This document shows positions 34,421 to 45,468 of a DNA stretch of 64,000 nt, one piece after another; within the stretch, counting starts at the first letter, position 1, and each line of letters begins with the position of its first letter. The position numbers and the translations under genes were made by a program. Source of the DNA: Platanthera guangdongensis (lineage: Eukaryota; Streptophyta; Magnoliopsida; Asparagales; Orchidaceae); assembly GCA_039583875.1 (NCBI GenBank), contig CM077151.1, positions 28,844,390 to 28,908,389 on the forward strand, written 5' to 3'. The notes under the pieces are model-generated. The model was not told where the DNA came from and did no database searches. It was given only the letters and a program-made list of their open reading frames with translations.

Positions 34421-35130
34421 GCACCGCCTATTGTACGCACGACACGCGCATCTACCTGACCGGGATTAGCCGATTCTAGCTCATTTCAACCGGTTTCTCC
34501 CCTTTATTAGTACACCACTATACATATTATAGTAAATAAGGTGTAACATTAACACACCTTACTTTGGTGGCGTCACAGTGGGGGTGGGGGTGGGGGTGGG
34601 GTGGGGGTGGGGGTGCTAGGCAATCCTCCATGTACTTTTCGCCTGTTGACTGGCAGACCGGAATGGGGGGGGGGGGGGCAGCCATTCCTTAGGATAGGGC
34701 TTCAACCCTATCGCGAGGAAGGGGGAGACCGGCGCAGGCCGGGGCCGATCCAGCAAGTGAGAATACATCCACACCATGAAATGGACCTCCATTTAAAACC
34801 CCAAATTGAGAGAATCCTGATCAGGCTGGTCCGATTGGGGTTGTTTTCCCCTAAACCACTCTCGAAGAGTGTGTGTGGGGGGGGGGGGGAACGGAATTGA
34901 AATTGTGTGAAATTGGCCCATTATAATTTTCACACCAAACTGGTCGAGGTCTTGCTTTCATTGATCCGATCCAAGCACTTTGTTTTTTTGGGTAGCCATC
35001 AAATCTATTTTGAAATTCCGACACACGAAAAAAATATAAGGTGATAATAACTAGGATGACCCTTATACGGAGTAAGGTAACTGTAAATGGAGAACAGAAA
35101 GAATGACGATGAAGATAAATATAAGGTGAT
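34421..35130. other. Spacer with G-rich simple repeats
   Basis: A (gggggt)n run at 34578-34612 and poly-G runs at 34664-34678 and 34877-34889. No gene seen. Confidence 0.5.
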
Positions 35131-35135
35131 GTTAT

Positions 35136-35277
35136 TGTTGAAGTATGTCTTTATTAGTGTCCATGTGTTTAGTCCCACACCGGCTATCAGTGTTTTGTGT
35201 CTTGTTGTATTTCCTATATAAAGCCACATATGAGGATGAATAAGATATCTCTTTTATTTCTTTTATATTTTCCAACA
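35136..35277 (+). repeat. 5' LTR of the short-LTR element
   Basis: 142 bp; includes TATA-like 'cctatataaagcc' at about 35213-35225. Confidence 0.93.
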
Positions 35278-36802
35278 AAGTATCAGAGGTGGAATTGACT
35301 CCTCCATGAAATTTGGTTGCCCTAAATTAAGGCAACGTGCATTTCATCGGTGGCTTCCTCTCTCGTGCCTTTCTCCCGCTAACCCCTGCTTCTCGATTTT
35401 GATCTCGTAGACATCTCTTCTTCCAGCTTCTCATTCGTCATCTCCTCCTCACGCGGGAGACGGGAGCGGACGTCTCTTCTTGATCGTGATCACGCCTGAC
35501 GGTCTTGTGGCCCTCTCTATTGCCTCGGTGCATCCCTCTCCCGATCCCATCGAGCTCGTGGCCTTCCGCTGGCTTTGACGTTCCCGACGGCTACTTCCAT
35601 CGACGCTCCCGTCTAGTGTCCCGATGTCGCCCATCGCTAGATGATCCTGTCGATGTTGTCACAACAACTCTCGTAAATCGCTCGTCCTGTTATTCACCCC
35701 GATGATCTCTTGTGCTCATCTCGTCGATGGCCTCCGCTTCCAGCGACTTCTGTCATGCCTCAATCGCAGATTCAGGAAACAGCTTTTGTCGACGACGCCA
35801 ACTGTTTTTTGTAGTTGATTTTGACCCCTGTCCTCATCAACGATCATGTCTATCGTTGTTATTGTCCCTTCCTGCTCAAGATCCAGAGCCTGTCGAAGCT
35901 CATGTGCCCTCTCTGGCTGACTTCTCGGTCAACATCTCCTTGCAGCTCTTCCACATCTCGTTACTACTCATTTCGACACCTTTTGCTGATTCGATGGCTG
36001 CTATTTTGACGGCGTTTGTGGCTGCCACTTCATTGAGGATGAATCCCTTCCAGATTGCTTCTCTCATGCCTCAGCCACTTCGCTTCTCAAGATCCAACCG
36101 CCGCCCTCATTTTTTGAGGATTATAGTGGATTCCAGCTGTTGCTAGCCCTTCAGAGGCGCTGATCTCTTGCTAAAGCTGATGTTTTGTGTTGTTCTTGGT
36201 CGTTTTATGTTGTTTTTTATTTGTTTATTGCTAGTTTTTACTTTGTATCATCTTATTATGCATATATGCACGTGTTATCCACGTGAGGGGGTGTTGGGAT
36301 AAAGGCGACTCGGATGATCTTTCCCGACTTTTTCGTCTTTGTTTCACACGGCCTCCAGGCTTATGTTGTTTGTGTCTCCTCATGTTTGTCTTTGGATTGG
36401 TCATGTGTTGGGGCGTGATGGTGTTGGTTGTTCTAATCTTCGTGTCGTGTGGGACTGTGTCGTGTGGGACCGCCCTTTGTGCGGATTTGTTTCACATCTT
36501 TCGTTCTCCTTCACATGTTGTGTGTGTAGGTGATGTTGGTTGACTTTCCTATCCAGCGGGTTGTATCGCATGGGAGTATCCGCGGTCACCCGTCTGTTGA
36601 TTTTTTTTTCTTGCGAGTCCACGTCATGTGTGGGACCTATGTCATGTGTGGATCTATGTCATGCGTGGCTATGCCCCGACTTGATTTCTCAATTTGGTTT
36701 TTTCCCGGTGGCTCGTCTGTTATTTTGTCCCACATCGCCTGCCTCCATTGTCGTTATTTGATGTGTCCAAGTTGAAGGTTCCCCCTTCAGCTTGAGGGGA
36801 AG

Positions 36803-36943
36803 TGTGAAGTATGTCTTTATTAGTGTTCATGTCTTTAGTCTCACACTGACTATCGGTGTTTTGTGTCTTGTTGTATTTCCTATATAAAGCCTCATATGAG
36901 GATGAATAAGATGTCTCTTCTATTTCTTTTCAATTCTCCAACA
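36803..36943 (+). repeat. 3' LTR of the short-LTR element
   Basis: 141 bp; differs from the 5' copy at roughly a dozen positions by eye, so the insertion is not very recent. Confidence 0.93.
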
Positions 36944-37203
36944 GTTATGTGCAGATCATTTTTGCCTATATGCAGTCCAAGAATAAATGCACGTCAAACT
37001 AAAAAATCATAGGAAACTGTGGACCCATATATGCCTTAACCTACACATAACCATTAAAAAAATTGTGCGGCCTGTACATGGCCGAAATTGTCCTGCATAT
37101 AGTTATTGCCTAAATATATTGTTGCTGCAAGAAATATAAAGCAAATCCATTTAAGAATTTTTAATAAATCACCACCAGTGTCAAACAAAAAGAACCAAAT
37201 GTA

Positions 37204-37391
37204 AAGGACAGCCCGGTGCACAAAGCATCCCCACGTAGCACAGGGTCCAGGGAAGGGTTCCACCACAAGGGTGAAATGTAGGCAAACCTTACCTTGCATT
37301 TTGCAAGTGGCTGCTTCCAGAACTCGAACCCATAACCTCAAGGTTTAGAGTTTAGGGCAACACCTCAACTGGTGCGCCAATGCTCCCCTTC
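37204..37391 (-). mobile_element. Au SINE, complete
   Basis: The reverse strand shows the tRNA-like head (A box 'tggcgcaccagttgagg', B box 'gggttcgagttc'). The Au body follows: 'gcagccacttgcaaaatgca', 'aaggtttgcctacat', 'cccttccctggaccc', 'gcaccgggctgtcctt'. The length (188 bp) fits the family. Target duplication: aaaaagaaccaaatgta (37187-37203) and aaaaagaaaaaaccaaatgta (37392-37412). Au SINEs are moved by LINE machinery and occur widely in angiosperms. Confidence 0.93.
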
Positions 37392-37412
37392 AAAAAGAAA
37401 AAACCAAATGTA

Positions 37413-37865
37413 TTTTTTAAGAAAACATGAATCACCATTAATAGAAAAGAATTGAGATGCGTCACCTTTCAACTTTCGTCCACAACATCGTTCTATTTCC
37501 CACATGGACGATGATAACATCCCGCCACCAAGTTCTGTGCGAACTTCATTGATCAACTTTGATATGTTTAAAAGTGACTGTCTGTTTGCTAATCTGTAAG
37601 TAGTCAAAATCAGTAAAAAAATCAAAACATTATTCACAAAGTTAAAGAATTATAAACTGGAAAACGTCTTGCTGGGTTTAGAGAAAACATTAGGCGAGAA
37701 AAAGAATTGAGGTGCATTTTTCCCTTGCCCCGAAGATCATGATGAGAATAGCACTCTTCCCTAATTTACCAACGGATCAAGAGCCCGGACAGCGCTAGTA
37801 TTATGAAATAAAACTAGAAAATAATATATGCTTGGTGCAGTAAAAAAAAGGGCAGTAAATACAAT
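37413..37865. other. Unassigned AT-rich spacer
   Basis: Nothing recognised. Confidence 0.4.
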
Positions 37866-38037
37866 TAACCGTCATTTGTGAATGCCCGACCAACCAGAGG
37901 AATTTCATCCACTTTTATGTTCAAAACTAATTTTCTTTTTTTGGTGGCAGTCAACCATGGTCTTGCCAAACAAGCATTCTAAGACAGCAGCGTTTTTGTC
38001 TAAACTAACTGGAGCAAAAACACCACGCCAAAGGGAG
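37866..38037 (-). mobile_element. MITE family B copy, reverse orientation
   Basis: Reverse complement has 'ggctccctttggcg', 'gaatgcttgtttggcaagac' and 'tgaacataaaagtggatgaa', aligned with 25595-25808. The left end is diverged. Confidence 0.65.
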
Positions 38038-38329
38038 CCATAGTCAACTAATAAATCTATAATAATCAAGGCTTAGGGGAAAAGAAATCTCTCTTTCCCT
38101 TGCCCCGAAACTAAGGTGAAGCATGATAAGTATTGAGCAATGTTAATAGCTGCATGGTGCGACAATATAATTTTATGAAGTGCTATCATAACATGACAAC
38201 TATTAGCAACTTTAGGGGTGCTAATAACATTGCTTTAAGTATTTTATTCAGAAAAAATACTATCCGGGCTACATCATAACAGTAACTACAAGGGAGGAAT
38301 CTGTGGCTTGGAATGAAAATTTTAAATTG

Positions 38330-38600
38330 TTCTTGTGCAGAAAATGCGAGAAGCTCGACTAAGATGGTTTGGACATGTACAAAGGAAACCATTAGAGGCA
38401 CTCATCAGGCCTTGTGAGAGTCTAGTCACTAAGCATGTTAAATGAGGGAGGGGTACACCAATAAAGACTTGGAATGAAACTATAAGGAAACACGTGATGT
38501 ACTTAGGCATTAGTGAGATTATGACAAAAGATAAGGCACAATAGAGACAAAGGATCCATATAGCCGGACCCACTATAGTGGGATAAAGGCTTGAGTGTTG
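38330..38600 (+). pseudogene. RTE-like LINE 3' fragment
   Basis: The frame reads 'AREARLRWFGHVQRKPLEAL', 'RGTPIKTWNETIRKHVMYLG', then the 3' tail 'cactatagtgggataaaggc' and short gtt units. It is the clearest of three related fragments in the window. Stops and 5' truncation make it dead. Confidence 0.85.
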
Positions 38601-38648
38601 TTCTTGTGCAGTAAATTTGAACAAGTAACTTCATCTTCTTCTACTTTA

Positions 38649-39595
38649 GCTCTGTTTGGCGCAGTTCTCGCGGCTGGAAATGTTCTTTTCCAGCCGCCAG
38701 AGCTGTTTTTTTGTTTTGTTTGTTATCACAACTTTTTCAAAATCGCGGATCCGAAAAAGTTGATTTCGGTGATGTTTGGAGCGATGCAGTCCCCCCACAT
38801 TTAGCTCCTGAGAAATCGTGTTTTTTTTGGCTTTTGCATCCCGTCAAGCTCTCCTTCCCGATGCAACTTAGAGCTCCAGCTCCCTCCCTTCCCGACACAG
38901 CTTGGATCTCCAGCGACCTCCCTTCCCGACACAGCTTGGATCTCCGGCGACCTCCCTTCCCGACGCAACTTGGAGCTCCGGCGACCTCCCTTCCCGAAGC
39001 AGCTTGGAGCTCCGACAACCTCCCTGCCTGACGCAGCTTGGAGCTTTAGCGAGCTCCGGCGACCTCCATTTCCTACACAGCTTAGAGCTTCAACGACCTC
39101 CCTCCTGCAGTCCCTCTCCGACCTCTTCTCCAGCCGGCATTCCTCCTCCGATGAGCAGCTTGGTGCTTAGACGACCTCCCTCCTCTTCTTCCAGTCCAGA
39201 TTTGGCCGACCAAACCACCTCTCTCTCTCTCTCCACTCCTCCAGATCTCTCTCTCTAGCCTCCACAAGGCCGAATCTCATACTTCTCCGGCGTAAAACCC
39301 CGCAAACTCCAGATCTGCTGGAGATCCACCTTCCTCCATGGCCTACCGACGTCTGAGAACACGCAAATCCACCTCCCTTCGGTGTAACCGTGAGAGCCCT
39401 CGAAAGAAAAGAGATAAGAGGCGGCGAGAGGAGGACGGAGAAGAGGGCGGCGAGAGGAAGGAGAAGCGGCTCAGAGCCCAGTTTTTCTACCAAACAGTCT
39501 GCAGTTTTATCTATAGAGATTTTTTGAGAGCTCTTTCTAAGAGCTCTATTCCATTAGCAACTTCTCCATCCGCCAGAGCTGTCCCAAATAGAGCC
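38649..39595. mobile_element. hAT-like non-autonomous element
   Basis: The left end gctctgtttggcgcag is mirrored by 'tgtcccaaatagagcc' at the right. A second inverted block 'ccagccgccagagctg' / 'ccgccagagctg' type is near both ends. No transposase; interior dominated by a 34-bp minisatellite. No clear 8-bp target duplication. Confidence 0.7.
38860..39110. repeat. 34-bp minisatellite, about 7 copies
   Basis: Unit core 'cttcccgacacagcttgga' plus 'tctccggcgacctcc'. The period of 34 was checked at 38888 and 38922. Copies drift towards the right end. Confidence 0.92.
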
Positions 39596-39639
39596 TTTAT
39601 CCCCTTCCACCCTTTTTATGGGCTCACTGTGCCCAGAAA

Positions 39640-39935
39640 ATTGATATACCTACTGAAATTTTCTCTTCAGATTGATGCTCTTCCGCAGCATCCAACAAAT
39701 CTACAATCAGAGCAAAGTTAGCGGCAAAGTCACCTGCAGAGGGAGACTCAACATGATGGACATCACAAGACAATAAAAAAAAAAGATTGATGTGGCTGCC
39801 CTCCTTTATATCAAACAAGGGATAAGCAAATCTATCAATCCTCATATCTTCGACAAAAGAAATGCAAAAGAACCTTCGAAAGTCCTGCAAAAAAGGGAAT
39901 GATAAATTTGTTTTCATTAAACTACAATCTCTATG
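39640..39935 (-). pseudogene. Exon-like fragment of an unknown plant gene
   Basis: On the reverse strand, an acceptor-like 'ccttttttgcag' (about 39896-39885) opens a frame 'DFRRFFCISFVEDMRIDRF', 'AYPLFDIKEGSHI', 'CDVHHVESPSAGDFAANFA', 'VDLLDAAEEHQSEEKI', with possible donors at 'gcag|gtgact' or 'ttca|gtaggt'. The composition and lack of stops look like a real coding exon. No flanking exons were found, so it may be a captured or leftover gene piece. A poly-T run encodes an odd 'FFLL'. Family unknown. Confidence 0.35.
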
Positions 39936-40764
39936 GAGGGATTTCAAAAACTTGTCAATGAGAGGAGATGGTGTAAGAAACTTTCCCTCCTGAGTCTCTA
40001 AATTGATATTATGGCTATCTGCTCTCATGATGAGAAGTGCATGAGGAGATGCTCATATAGCACCCACAGATCATTCAAACCTATTCTAGCAAGAAGGTAG
40101 ATAAAAGTACTCGAGTTATTTCTCAATGCACACTTCCTCTACCATCTGAATTCTCATTGTGAATATGTCTCTAAATCCTAAGCTTCCAAAAATCTTCGCA
40201 AAGGCTAGTGATCATGTACCGAGCATCCTATTAGTGAATATGTCTCTTATGCTTCTTTGTTGCTCGCATATCGTGCCTCTTTAACCACTGTATCTTCTAT
40301 CAGTGTTCCTAAAATAGTTCATCTTGCTGTATTTGATCTTAGATGGAAGCCAACAATGGCAGAAGGAAATGAATGTTTTAGACACCAATGGAACTGAAGA
40401 TTTTGTATGATCTAGAATGATGAGTCAAGGTAAATCTGGATGTTTCTTTTGCTCTTTTGAATGGTCGGCTGGTCACAAAGGGCTCTTATCAAAATTATTG
40501 TGTTGGATTCTGATGAGATGTTCTCTCCGGTGACTTAAATGAAGTTCGGCTGAGTTATTATTATATCTCTAGTTGCCATAAACTGTTGGTCGACATATTT
40601 ACATTATCATTTCAGACTAAAGAACAGGGCATGCTCGAACACTTTTGAGTAAACTCAAACACTCTACATAATCCTTGCATGCTACTTGTGTCCGCATTAC
40701 AAATATGTTGTTACCATATCATGTACTGAGTTTGTTTTCAGATTTAAGTGTGAAGCGTTGGGTT
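39936..40764. other. Unassigned spacer
   Basis: Nothing recognised. Confidence 0.4.
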
Positions 40765-41859
40765 TGTTGGGTTTTCTACTGGGTTGACACATCAGGTGTG
40801 CGCAGCGGAATGTAGTTCAAGAAAACTCTAAACAGAACTGAATCTTGAGAAAATCATTATTCAAAAAATAAATGCAACAAGTGCAAAATGCCTATACGGA
40901 ATCGAGTCTCAACTCGAACGAGATGCTCCAGACATAGCTTTGCTAGAACCGGAATCAAATCCTGAATCTTCTTCTTCAATCTATGTCTGATTCAAGATCA
41001 GCAACCTGCTGGTGTTCTTCTTTGAGTCCACAAAAGCACGGAAGTAGATATGCACCTTGACAGGATATCCACACTAACGGGAGAAACACCTCGCTATCGT
41101 CATACGAAAGCAGGTTGGAGGAGAGATCGAGGCATTCGTCTCCACAAACTGCTAGGTTCGATTGCAGGAGAGAATCGTTGGCGCTAAGTTCCGATTTGTC
41201 AAAGGAAGCCGCCAGATACATTGTTCTCTGAACTCTTAAGAAAATGGCTCCGGAATAGTCAAAGCATTAACCCTATATCTGAAATTATATATAAATATAA
41301 TGTTCAGTGAACCGAGTTAAGCTACAACAAGAATTACACTAAGAAAAGCCGAACCGGGTTCATGGTTTAAAACAGGGAGAAATAGAATTGTCTTCCGCAG
41401 ATTCGGCTGGATGTCTAGTCGAATTCATCCAGTCATTCGGCCAGACCATCAAGTCAAATGGCTAGATTGTCCGGTCGAATCTATCCGGTCAATACTGAAC
41501 TTATCTAGTCGAATCCTCTAGGTGTTCGGTTAGACGATCTAGCCAAATCTGTCCAGACAACTTTGAACTGTCAAGATGAAATCTTCTAGACAATCTAGTC
41601 AAATTCTTCCAGACCATCTGGTCGAATTCTTCCAAACCATTTGATCGAATTCTTCCAGACCATTTGGTTGAATTTTTCTAGAAGAATTATACTTTCTCTC
41701 GCTCATCCAAGTTTGGCTCTACCCTTATATCCTATTTGAGTGGAGCCACCCCGATTAATTATCCAACTTTTCATGCGTTATTATATGCGACCCCATAAGC
41801 TCATATTACATTAGCAAACTAACTCGTTGACTACTTCCAAATCACCTAAGACCCCAACA
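40765..41859 (-). repeat. 3' LTR of copia A
   Basis: Reverse strand: polypurine 'aagtgggaga', then TGTTGGGG...CCCAACA, 1095 bp. It holds an internal ~22-bp repeat of 'gaattcttccagaccatctg' units (41400-41680). Confidence 0.9.
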
Positions 41860-42889
41860 GTCTCCCACTTGATCTAGAACGTATCAACTATAGTTTCACA
41901 AGTAATGAGTGACATCTAGCAATGCATCATTGCTACCCAAGTAATACAAGAGTTCGTAACTCAATGAACTTTTTATGACTAATGTTTCAGTGATGTCATG
42001 TCTCTTTGTCCCTTACATCCATATTGACCTCGAGGCTTGGACCGTGTCACCCTCTTAATAATTCGATCTCAATTTTTTGATCTAGAATGGACTTTATGAT
42101 ATTGGTGAACTCAATATCACATATTGACTCAACTCAGCATGGTCATGCATTTCTTAGTCTCATTCCATCATTGGACTCATGAATGTAACTCTTGTCATAT
42201 AGGAGGACAAATCTTATATTTGTCCACACACAAACACTCAAATTATTCGTAACATACCCAACAATTATCATTATCATCGACCTTTCTCAAGGGAGACTTT
42301 AGATGACATCAAAGTACGTTCTTTCTCATTTGACGAATGATGTGACTTCAGGTCAAAGAACTACAAATAACATTGTCACTTGAGACCTACTTGTGACACG
42401 TTCATATAACAATTCACAAAGTAGTCACATGGTGGGTTTGTCCAGTACAACTTGTTCTTAACAAGTACATATGTGTTGACTTGATATTCAATATCATGAC
42501 TTGTGAGAACTAGTCATCAGTCAACTCACATATTAGTCTTAATGTATCATCATCGCTCTAATTTTTAATATAATACATCAATCAGAGACTTTAAGAATGA
42601 TGTTTCTAATAAACATAGACCCTCACATTCAAGTCATACACTTAAATTCCTATAAAAGCAAACATTTTAAGGACATTTATTATGTTAACTATTATATCAA
42701 ATATAAAAACAAATTGACATAACAAAAGAACTTATCATAAATGTAAAAGGAAATGCAAAGTACTGTATTCATCACATGAATTTACAACCGACACATACAA
42801 AATCCACAACTCACACTATACTTGATTATTTATGTATCTAATACACATTGATCTAGTGTGTCAATCATATTTCATCTATGAAAGAGTCT

Positions 42890-44660
42890 TTGTCAGTGGA
42901 TCCACTATATTATCTTCAGTTGATTCTCTGCATATGCTCACACCTCCTCGATCGACAGTCTCTCGAATAAGATGGAACCGCCAAAGTATGTGCTTGGAGC
43001 GCTTATAAGATCTAGGTTTCTTGGCTTGTGCAATGACATCGTTGTTGTCACAGTAAAAAGTTACCAGATCAACAATGCTAGGAACTACATCAAGCTCGTC
43101 GATAAATTTTCTAATCCATACAACTCACTTACTGTGATTGTAGCAGCAATATACTCGGTCTCAGTTATAAAATTGATAATTGTTTCTTGTTTTGAACTCT
43201 TTCAGCTCACAGCTCCTCCATTCAGACAAAATACAAAACCTGACTGAGACTTTGAGTCATCCCTGTCAGTTTGAAAGCTAGCATATGTATAACCTTTTAC
43301 AACGAGCTAGCTCTTCTTCTCCACCAAAAACCAAAAATACATCATTAGTCATTCTCAAGTGCTTTAGGATATTCTTGATAATTATTAAGTGATCATCGCC
43401 CGGATCAGTTTGATATATGCTAGTTATGCTCAAACTTCAAAGCATATGAGACATCAGGTCGTGTACATAACATTACATACATGATTGATCCAATTGCAAA
43501 AACATATGAAATCAACTTCATTTGGTCCTTATCTTTCAAAGATTTAACACATTGGTCCTTAGAGAGATTCACATAATGAAAGACGGGTAAGAATTCATTC
43601 TTGGACTTAAGTTTGTCGAACTACTTCATCACTTTCTCAATGTATGTACTTTGGGTAAAACCTATCAACTTCTTTGATCTATCTCTATAGATCTTAATAT
43701 CAAGTATATAAGTTGTTTCGCTCAAGTTTTTCATAGAAAAGCAGTCTCCTGGCCTGTTTTAACAGCTTGTACGATCGGAATGTCATTCTCAATTAATAGT
43801 ATGTCATCTACATACAATATCAGGAATATGACAGTGTTCTCACTGATTCTCTTGTAAACACAAGTCTCATCTTCGTTTTTTATGAAACTAAACTATTTGA
43901 TTTTCTCATCAAAACGTAGATTCCAATTTCGAGGAGTTTGTTTCAATTCATAAATGGATCTCTGCAGCTTGTATATTTTAGTGGCTTCATCTAGAGATAC
44001 AAAACTCTCGGTTTGTGTCATGTACACTTTCTCAAAGAGGTTTTCATTAAAGAAAACCGTTTTAACTTTCATTTGTCAAATCTCGTAGTCATAATACGCA
44101 GCAATAATAAGCAGAATTCTGATGGATTTTATCATGACAACAAGGGAAAATGTCTCATCATAGTCAACACCGTAAATTTGTTTGAAACTTTTAGCAACTA
44201 ATCGCAATTTGAATGTTTGTACATCTTCATCCATGTCGGTCTTCTTCTTGAAGACTCATTTGCACTTTATCGGTCGTATCTCTTCAGGTGGTTCCACCAA
44301 GGTCTAAACTTGATTTGCAAATATGGAGTTCATTTCAAATTTCATAACCTCAAGTCACTTCTTGGAGTCTGGTCCATTCATAGACTCTTAGTAGGTTGCA
44401 GACTCGTCATCATGATCCATAAGCAATATATTACATATTTGAGACATGAGAATTTCATATCTTTTATGATCAACTTGAGGTCTACAAGATTTACGTAAGA
44501 CATATGCTTCTTGAGCAAACTCTCTATCTACAACAACTTATAGTTCTTGATTAGGTTCTAATTCTGATTCATTCATTGTTTGTGGTTCATGAACTTCTTC
44601 AAGTTCTATTTTAGCGATCTTTCTAGACAGAAACTCTTTTTAAAAAGACACCAGTTTTTG
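42890..44660 (-). pseudogene. Copia A reverse transcriptase and RNase H, broken
   Basis: Reverse strand: 'GVDYDETFSLVVMIKSIRIL', 'VYMTQTESF', 'LQRSIYELKQTPRNWN' and the catalytic 'LYVDDILLIEND' (about 43810-43775). Downstream, RNase H remnants appear, ending 'RSKHILWRFHLIRETVDRGG' and a copia-type C-terminal tail ('EDNIVDPLTK'-like). Many stops and shifts. It converts element RNA to DNA in intact relatives. Confidence 0.85.
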
Positions 44661-45129
44661 CGACGAACATTTTTCCCTCGAAATGATTATCGATATAGTA
44701 TCATTTAATTTCATTAGTATACTCCACTAGATAATATTTATCTAACTTGACCTCAGGTTTGTCAGGCATTTGACATCACGTATTTCTCACAACCTCAAAT
44801 ATTAAGAAAGGCATACTAGGTCACTTTTCAGTTCATATCTCATATGGTGTTTTATGAACCATTTTTGTCAGAACACGATTTAGTGTAAAAGTTGTTGTCT
44901 CTAAAGTATATCCCCGAAAGGAAACGGATAGATCTACATGACTAATCATTGATCGCATCATGTCTAACAAAGTAAGATTCATACTCTCAGAAACACTCTT
45001 ATGTTATCGTGTTCTAGGAGGAGTGAGCTGCGATAGCATATCACTCTTTTGGATGATCACAAAACTACTGACTCAAATATTCGTCAGCTCGATCAGATCG
45101 GAGCGCTTAATTGTCTTTTCTAGTTGGTT

Positions 45130-45298
45130 TTGTACTTAATTTTGGAATTTCTTGAATTTTTCAAAGGATTCAGACTTATTCTTCATAAGAAACATGTATT
45201 CATATCTACTGAAATTATCAGTAAATATAATGAAGTAGTGAAACCCAGCTTTAGACATAAAACTCATGGGTTTGCATTCATCACTATGTATTACACTC
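45130..45298 (-). pseudogene. Copia A integrase core, part after the nested insertion
   Basis: 'VIHSDECKPM' holds the first catalytic Asp of the DD35E triad, followed by 'GFHYFIIFTDNFSRYEYM'. The upstream half (Zn-binding HHCC) lies at 49864-50051, 4.56 kb away, because copia B inserted between them. Confidence 0.88.
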
Positions 45299-45468
45299 TG
45301 TAGAAATAGGCCCAAAACCTTGTATATGTATATTCTCATTTATAGTTACAGGTATACACACTCTTATATATGAGAAGGAAGAGAGAAATCCTAATACATG
45401 ATGTGGGACTAATACAAGAAGAGAAAAAAGAAGAAACAACATGGGCCCTTAAATGGGCTTTTCTAACA
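45299..45468 (-). repeat. 3' LTR of copia B
   Basis: 170 bp, TGTTAGAAAA...TACA on the reverse strand; the pol stop codon lies inside it. Confidence 0.96.

Larger units (their letters stand above)
35136..36943 (+). mobile_element. Short-LTR copia-like non-autonomous retrotransposon, complete
   Basis: LTRs of about 141 bp (35136-35277 and 36803-36943) begin TGT(T)GAAGTATG and end CCAACA. The element is flanked by GTTAT on both sides (35131-35135, 36944-36948). A Met-tRNA-type primer site 'agtatcagaggtgg' follows the 5' LTR and a polypurine 'gaggggaag' precedes the 3' LTR. The 1.5-kb interior has no gag or pol. LTR length fits TRIM elements, but the interior is longer than usual. Confidence 0.93.

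Noticed and set aside
35712..36146. 144-aa frame inside the short-LTR element
   Set aside because: No gag, protease or host domain recognised and no conserved start context; kept as non-coding interior.
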